From the NCBI RefSeq assembly GCF_010183535.1, contig NC_071331.1, positions 10,602,001 through 10,666,000 of the forward strand: a DNA stretch of 64,000 nucleotides, read 5' to 3'. The position numbers and the translations under genes are program-made. Position 1 is the first letter of the stretch. Each line of letters opens with the position of its first letter. Below, in pieces: positions 57,601-64,000 of the stretch. Source of the stretch: Caenorhabditis remanei (taxonomy: Eukaryota; Nematoda; Chromadorea; Rhabditida; Rhabditidae). A model generated the notes under the pieces. The model ran no database searches and had not been told where the DNA came from. It saw only the letters and a program-made list of their open reading frames with translations.

Positions 57601-59420
57601 TCTATTGACTTCTCCCACCATTCTTATCTGTGTCGGTTCCGGTTAGACACGGTCAGTTACGCTGCGTGAGGTCTATACTCATCCGGGCTGTGGGTTTACT
57701 CACGGTAGACGCAGGTTTGAATCCTCCCGATCTAGAGTATGTTGAAATTTCAATATTAAGAAACGTGATACTTTCTTCCTTTTCTATTTAATTCCCTAAC
57801 ACTTTTTTCCAAAAATCAACCAATGCAACGACGGATGACGGAATCAAAGACCGGACTCAGTGACAAGGACAATGCAATAGATGGAACGATGTGGTACCTG
57901 GCAATGGATTCCAGAATTGGTAAGTAATTCTAAAAAGTTTTCGGGCGAAAGTTATGCTACGAGCGGGCTATCAGAAATTCATAAAAATATCCAAAAATAA
58001 GATAATTTCATTTCTATTGACTTCCCCCACCATTCTTATCTGTGTCGGTTCCGGTTAGACACGGTTAGTTACGCTGCGTGAGGTCTATACTCATCCGGGC
58101 TGTGGGTTTTCTCACGGTAGACGCGGGTTTGAATCCTCCCGATCTAGAGTATGTTGAAATTTCAACTTTATGAAATAAGATACTTTCATCTTTTCAATTT
58201 AATTCCCTAACGCTTTTTTTTCCAAAAAATCAACCATTGCAACGACGGATGATGGAATAAGGACAATACACTCGAGTCAACAATGAGAGACGACTAGGAT
58301 ACAAGGAAAACGAGTTCATCAGTCAATGGATTCCAGAATTGGTAAGTTCTTTTCAAACTCGGACTGAAGTTATGCGGGATATACTTATCCGGGCTGACTA
58401 AGGAAGGTCACCGAGTCAGTGTTTCTCGAATACCAGGCCTCGAGGACAAAACTGAATATATATTTGGAATCAGCGTTTTCCCAGCTTTCCAATGATATAG
58501 GTCACGACCCATATCTCCACACTGACTCGGTGACCTTCCCTAGTGAGAGTTTATTTCAGCAGGCGCAAGTTCTCTCAAAAGTGTTCTTTTGTAATTAAAA
58601 AACATAGATTTGTAGGGATGTTTCCAACTCTCCTCATTCACCATGCGTAACTCGATCTGAGCTTATCCACCTTTTATTAGATAACCAAAAAATGTTATTA
58701 GGAAATCATCAAAAAATATTATTAGGAAAAAAAAAGAAGGTCCTTCTCCTTGTTTTTTCAATTGCTTACATTATTCTGCACCATTTTATATCGTGTATAT
58801 TTAATTCAAATATTTCTTACAGCACCGCGTCTCAAGCTGAAATAAAGACGGCCTGAACATCAGCAAATGGAAAACTTCAGTGATTAAGATTAATCGATTG
58901 ACATCAAAACGATGAGAGATGAACGCAAACGAAGAGTCGAAAATCCGTAAGTGCCCTATGAGGATATTGTCTATGTTACTGACTTCCCCCACCATTCTTA
59001 TCTGTGTCGGTTCCGGTTAGACACGGTCAGTTACGCTGCGAGAGGTCTATACTTATCCGGGCTGTGGGTTTTCTCACGGTAGACGCAGATTTGAATCCTC
59101 CCGATCTAGAGTGTGTTGAAATTTCAATATTAAGAAACGCGATACTTTCTTCCTTTTCTATTTATTTCCTTAACACTTTTTTCAAAAAATCAACCGATGC
59201 AACGACGGATGACGGAATCATGGACCGGACTCAGTGACAAGGACAATGCAATAGATGGAACGATGATAGACAACTCAGATACAAGGAAAACGGGTTTGTC
59301 GGGCATTGGATTCCAAAATTGGTAAGTTCTGCTAAAAAAAACTTTCAGACTGAAGATATGCTGGCTATGATGATCCGGGCTGATGCAAGCGCGAATTTGA
59401 AATCTCCCAGTGTAGGAATT
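54658..59420. repeat. 4.76-kb foldback element with tRNA-like modules
   Basis: The left arm is 54658-56889 and the right arm 57024-59420. They are reverse complements with few differences apart from one extra module in the right arm. The loop is about 134 bp and includes an (C)11 run. Each arm contains several copies of a roughly 130-bp module: minus orientation at 54970-55099, 55932-56061 and 56343-56473; plus orientation at 57424-57552, 57607-57735, 58018-58147 and 58981-59109. The module ends with GGTTTGAATCC, one base from the RNA polymerase III B-box consensus, within GACGCGGGTTTGAATCCTCC, like a tRNA T-arm. ORFs in the arms are mirror images and show no transposase. A short perfect inverted repeat (ACTGACTCGGTGACCTTCC) also lies within each arm. 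Confidence 0.8.
57424..57735 (+). repeat. Tandem pair of modules found only in the right arm
   Basis: Two modules lie about 180 bp apart, joined by a short A/T-rich spacer. The left arm has a single module at the corresponding place (56343-56473). This accounts for most of the length difference between the arms. Confidence 0.7.
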
Positions 59421-61188
59421 AGTTTGAAGGGGTTTGAGGTGTCATAACTCGTCATAGGCTAATTTTCGGGCCTGGCTCCGAGAGTCATTTTTCTTTTGCC
59501 GAAAATTCAGAGTCCAGCCATATTCAAAAGCATATTCTTTATTAGATAACCAAAGAGGATAGTGGGAGTGTAGTCTTTAGGTTGATGTACATTGTGAATT
59601 GATTAGGATGAATAGAGTACTACTCTTTAGGTTGACCTTTATTTTCATGTATGGCACAATTTAGAAATGGTTTAATCCGACGTTTGGGTCCTTAGACCCA
59701 TCATCAGGGAAGGTTAGATTTAACTAAAAATACAAGTTAAGAAAGAAGAAAGATGGAAAAAATTAGAGATGAGAGAACCGAGGAAAAAACAAACAACCGG
59801 ATAAAGTATGTTTTTGGGATGAGGAACCAAAAGACGAAAATCAATATTGAATGCGTAAACCGGAGGAGACGGTGTGAGAATGCGACGAGCCGTAGTGAAA
59901 AAGAGAGGAAAGACGGACAGAAAATGTGGGAAGATATAAATAGTAGGAAAAGGAGAATAATGTAGGGCAAGGTAGAGGGAGTTTTTATTGTGTTAGGAGG
60001 GGTCGGAGGTTTTTCAAGTGACTCCCAAGTTTTCTACCATATCTGTAAGCTCCTCTTTTGTGAAAAAAATCAGATTGACTGTGAAATTCCTTGGTTTTTA
60101 AGATTAATCAGTCGAAGTTTAACATTTCAGATTTTTTTCCTTCCTCTAAAATACTGTTTCAGACAGTAGATATCAACGTGGGAGAATTTCGGAGAATCTG
60201 TTCAACGAATAACTAAAGGAGATATTTTTCATCACAGCATAGTTGTGCTTTATTTAATTAGAAAAGTTTCATTATGAAGATGGAGAGGAAAACAGATAAT
60301 GCTTGGAGAGATTTACTGTTGGGCTGAATTTATCAATACAGAATTTTAACTTTTTCGATTCTGTTTCATAAATGCTATGTATGTATACAATTGTGTCAAA
60401 TTGTGCTTCTTCAATTATGGGTCCATGATGTTGAAAATTTAGTTTATCTAAAAATTTAGTTTATCTTGAACAAGTCAACTCACTCGATTTCAGCGAAGAA
60501 TTATGTTTTAGTTTGAATGTTGAAAATAAAATGAAATCTAGCATTGTTATTATTAATGCATAAATATAATAGCTCTGTCAAAAAATTTTCGAGAAACAGC
60601 AAGAATGTGAAACAAATAATCAAGTTTGTAAATTTTCATATTTTGATCAGTCTGATCAATCCATTGATCGATTATGCGCTTCAAAATCTGAATGCTACTC
60701 AAATACAATTTGGGCTTACAAGACTTCATTTCTTATTCTCGCTCTACGTGAAACTGACAGAAGATACATCTCAGAAGCAGTTAGTTTCCCCTTTTTCAAC
60801 ACGGCAATGTAGTAGTCTAGTTGTCAATTCAAGTTACAGTTCTTTTTGTGTCAGTTCATCAAAAACGAAAGAAAAATGATTGAGTTTACTGGGCTGAATT
60901 CATCAATACAGAATTTAACTTTTTCTGTTCTGTTTCATAAAAACCATGTATATAATTGTGGTAGAGCTTCGTCTGCTCGTGACGATGAAAGTTTTGTTTA
61001 TTTATCAATTCCTGTCCGAAGAAAAAGTAGAGAGGTACATTTGAGATTTGAACAAGAATTATTAGTTTAAATTATGAAAACAAAATGAACTCGGACATTG
61101 CAATCATCAATGCTATATACTAGCTCTATCAAACACATTTTCGAGAAATCGCAGGAAAATAAAACAAATAGTTTTATATTGTTCTTCA
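59421..61188. other. Gene-free region before Str gene 5
   Basis: It holds the tandem duplication at 60321-61175 and purine-rich sequence at 59720-59970. The ORFs at 59737-59970 and 59753-59965 overlap on opposite strands and have no family match. Confidence 0.4.
60321..61175. repeat. Tandem duplication, 570-bp unit, second copy shortened
   Basis: GGGCTGAATT...ATCAATACAGAATTT recurs at 60891, 570 bp after 60321. TTTTCGAGAAA with AAACAAATA recurs near 60580 and 61140. The second copy is internally deleted and ends just before the stop codon of Str gene 5. Confidence 0.65.
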
Positions 61189-64000
61189 CTAGATACGATC
61201 ATTGCTTCTCGAAGGATCCTCCTCGTATATTCCAACTCTTGGACTTTTACACCGGATTTTGTTGAATATATCTGAAAAAAGGAAAGTCAACATTTCTGTT
61301 TCGAAAACTAGAAAAATGATGAACGAAAATCATCAATTTCAATTAATTTTCCTTCTGTGAACAATTTACCTGTAATTGCCATCCGATAATAATCCACAAA
61401 AAATAGAATAGGCAATGGGTCGACTGCCGGGTACAGGGCATAGACAAATGTAATTGGAGCTGATAGAAATTGACAGTTTATTTCGAAGATGGGAAGGATG
61501 AAAATGGTTCCGAAGGGGATGAAGAGGAGGAATATTGGGATGACGGTCTGGAATTAGAGAAACAAAGTTTCAGTAGAGATTTTTTTATGTTTTGAAACTT
61601 TTATGTTACTGTCGAAAAAATAAAGTTTCGACAAGGATTTTCAAAAAAAAATTCGCGCGCTGAAACGCGCAAGCGCATAAAGTTCTGGGCGGAGCTTAAA
61701 CTGCAAGCGGCGCGGTTCTTAATTTGGAAAAAACAACTGGAATTAGAACCGCGCCGCTTATTTAAGCTTGCAGTTTAAGCTCCGCCCAGAACTTTATGCG
61801 CTTGCGCGTTTCAGCGCGCGAAATTTTTTTTGAAAATCCTTGTCGAAACTTTATTTTTTCGACAGTAGTAAAAGATGAATTGCAGAAGCAGGGTATTATA
61901 TGTTATGGGATTTTTTGAAAATGTTTGCAAAAATCAAAAATTGTTATTGTCTAAACTTATCCATATATAATTATATTTATATTTATTCATATATTTATTC
62001 ATCGATGAACTGAAATTCTAGTTATAACTTGGATTGATTTCAATTACGTGAAACCTAAAAATAATAGGGGGGAAATTCGATTCAAAACAAAAAGAAAATT
62101 GGATAGCCATTTTTCTCAAAAATGAACCCGGAAAAAATGACCCGAAATCCATCCCATCATTCTAGTTTCTCAAAAATATCTCACCTGTGCCACCAGTGCC
62201 TTATACAATTGCATCTGTAAATTCTTTGCGTATCTCGTCTCTCCTTGCTTCAACAGTGCACTAATAATCATGTAACTCTTCCCACCGGCATACAACACAA
62301 CCATAAATGGGACTGACATGACAGTTAGAAACAGTCCGAACCCATAGAAACTTCTCATGTTGATAATCTGAGTCCCATTTCTGTCATATGGATAAAATGC
62401 TGCTCCCGCATAGGCAGCGTCGTCGATATTCAAATCAAAGAATTCTTTCGTAGTTTGTCTGTAAATCGAGCAAACATGAAAATACATTTTTAGCGGAATA
62501 CAAAACTAGAAAAAATGTTCAACGCTAACCTGATATATTCCGATTTCAGTGGATCCATAGAGAACAGTGTGAAGCAAACGGAAAACCATGCAGCACCTCC
62601 CGCAATAGGGAGAAGGAACCAGAGTATCAGGTACTTTTCCTGGAAGAATCGGAGACGGCCTTGTCTGAAATTTCGAGGTATTGTTTAGGTACAATGTTTG
62701 AAATCGGAGGGAATGTGTAGAAAAAAAAAGTTTCAAAAACAAGTTTAAAGGTCATCGATATTAAAAAAAACTATTCCACAAGTTACACTAAACCGAAAGA
62801 CCCGTTAGACGTTATTCATATCCAGTAGAAATTCAGAACCTAACCTCTCCAATGCAAATAGTCTGTAGATGAAATGAACCGCGATTCCATAGATTGTTGT
62901 GCCGAAACAACCACACATAGTACCTGAAAGATAGTTGTGACTTCAAGCAAAACAGATAAATTTCTGAAAAATTGTAATCTATCTAGCGTACCTGGGATCA
63001 AACATACAACTCTTGTTAATAAAATGAAGCAGAGTTTTTCAGAAATTCATGAAGTTTTTCAACAGAATAGATTTAAATATTCTATATCAAATGTGTATAT
63101 TGCTATAGTACAATTTCCTTCCGCTTTCTGCCTTGAGGATATCACGTTGAAAAAATTATTCGTCTATTCGATTTTGCTGATATTTTTTGAGGTTTTTTTT
63201 TCACAGCAGAGCTATAAGTTTTTAACAACAAAAATAAACAACATTTAGCACAAACGTAACAAATTTTAGGGGCTTTTTGCAACAAAATAAGGCCAAAATT
63301 GTCTTCTAAAAATGGCATTTTATTCTTCTTTCCGCTTTTTCGACACTTTTTTTGTTTTTTTTAACCGCATTCCGCTCAACTCTTTTCTCAATGTTCCCAC
63401 ATTTTTTTCAGTTTCAATAAAGTTACTTTCTCTATACTCCAGGCATTCATACTATTTTGAATAGAAACTTTGTCCATGCATATCATTATTTGAGTCGCTA
63501 CGCAGTAAACCAGCAAAGAAACACTATGTCGAATCTCATTTATCCATATTATTAAAGTGTAAAAATCACTAAAAATCTATCATCTTTGCAGTTTCAGATA
63601 GTCATGAATTAGGTAGCGAGAAATCGACCTCTTCTATTGGTACTCATTCACATACAATTTCAAAAACTCTCAATGATAACTTACATATCAAAATCTTAGC
63701 CATCCCTGACGGAATCCCACGATTCTTATAATCCATGACCATGAAAAATGCACTTTTGTACGTATGGATGTTCTGAAAATATAAATTTCCTTAAAAAGTA
63801 AGAATTGCAATAGGAATACCGGCTGAACAATGATATCCATTGATGAAAAGAATATCGAGAAACAGCAGAAATAAATCATCAAATATCGATAATTTCCCAT
63901 CTTTTTCGGTGATCTTGTCAAGATCAAATAGATCAAAAAGAAGTTGATGAACCATGAGAAAACGACTGAAATTGATTGAAAAACGAACTTGACGCGTTCG
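61189..64000 (-). CDS. Str-type chemoreceptor 5 (5' end outside the window)
   Basis: The gene runs off the plus-strand end of the window; the frame is open to 64000 (KFVFQSISVVFSWFINFF) and no ATG is visible. Seven exons are visible. Marks: TRSPKKMGNYRYLM, NIHTYKSAFFMVMD, GIAVHFIYRLFALER, YAGAAFYPYDRNG, LQMQLYKALVAQTVIPI, LYPAVDPLPILFFVDYYRM. The tail exon starts DIFNKIRCKSPRV and ends at 61189. It is intact over the visible part. The intron between exons 5 and 6 contains a palindromic MITE (61609-61865). It is a presumed chemosensory GPCR. Confidence 0.87.
61609..61865. mobile_element. Palindromic MITE in a Str intron
   Basis: A 257-bp element from CTGTCGAAAAAATAAAG to its complement, flanked by TA on both sides. 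The arms pair over almost their whole length (GCGCGCTGAAACGCGCAAGC, GGGCGGAGCTTAAACTGC), leaving a loop of about 30 bp. TA flanks suggest a Tc/mariner-type mobiliser. Confidence 0.8.

Noticed and set aside
59640..59720. Sequence around GGGTCCTTAGACCCATCATC as a possible retroelement end
   Set aside because: A short palindromic motif only; no coding region or matching second end was found.

Overview
The window reads as nematode nuclear DNA, most likely a chromosome arm of Caenorhabditis elegans or a very close relative. The evidence is short introns with TTTTCAG acceptors, AT-rich spacers, dense short inverted-repeat transposons, and gene families typical of worm arms: Srh and Str chemoreceptors, KIN-16-type receptor kinases, supplementary nuclear hormone receptors and BTB proteins. 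All gene models were spliced by hand from reading frame, splice sites and comparison between neighbouring paralogs. Symbols are left blank because family membership can be read but locus names cannot.

Layout. 0.6-2.1 kb: a multi-pass membrane protein (+). 2.8-5.2 kb: two small secreted Cys-containing paralogs (-). 5.5-10.5 kb: two tandem single-pass receptor kinases (-), the second with the signature of a pseudokinase. 12.2-13.4 kb: a short-chain dehydrogenase (+). 13.6-15.1 and 19.4-23.3 kb: two Srh chemoreceptors on opposite strands, separated by a nearly perfect 1.97-kb palindrome. The second has a 2.8-kb intron of tandem duplications with a decoy copy of its own exon. 23.9-28.7 kb: two recently duplicated nuclear hormone receptors (-). 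29.4-30.5 kb: an Srg/Srv-like receptor (-). 31.4-50.1 kb: four Str-type receptors (-,+,-,-) and a BTB protein. A fifth Str gene (61.2 to beyond 64.0 kb, -) runs off the window.

Between the fourth and fifth Str genes lie a solo LTR with a 5-bp target duplication, simple repeats, and a serine carboxypeptidase pseudogene with two nonsense codons. The pseudogene homology stops where a 4.76-kb foldback element begins. The foldback carries seven copies of a roughly 130-bp module with a tRNA-like B box. At least eight short terminal-inverted-repeat elements are visible, several with readable target-site duplications, and two insertions have an empty site preserved in a neighbouring duplicate.

The receptor and kinase families presumably serve sensing of the environment. 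There is no sign of an operon or one shared pathway. The most unusual features are the pseudokinase pair, the two long foldbacks, an intron/exon switch between secreted paralogs, and the decoy exon.
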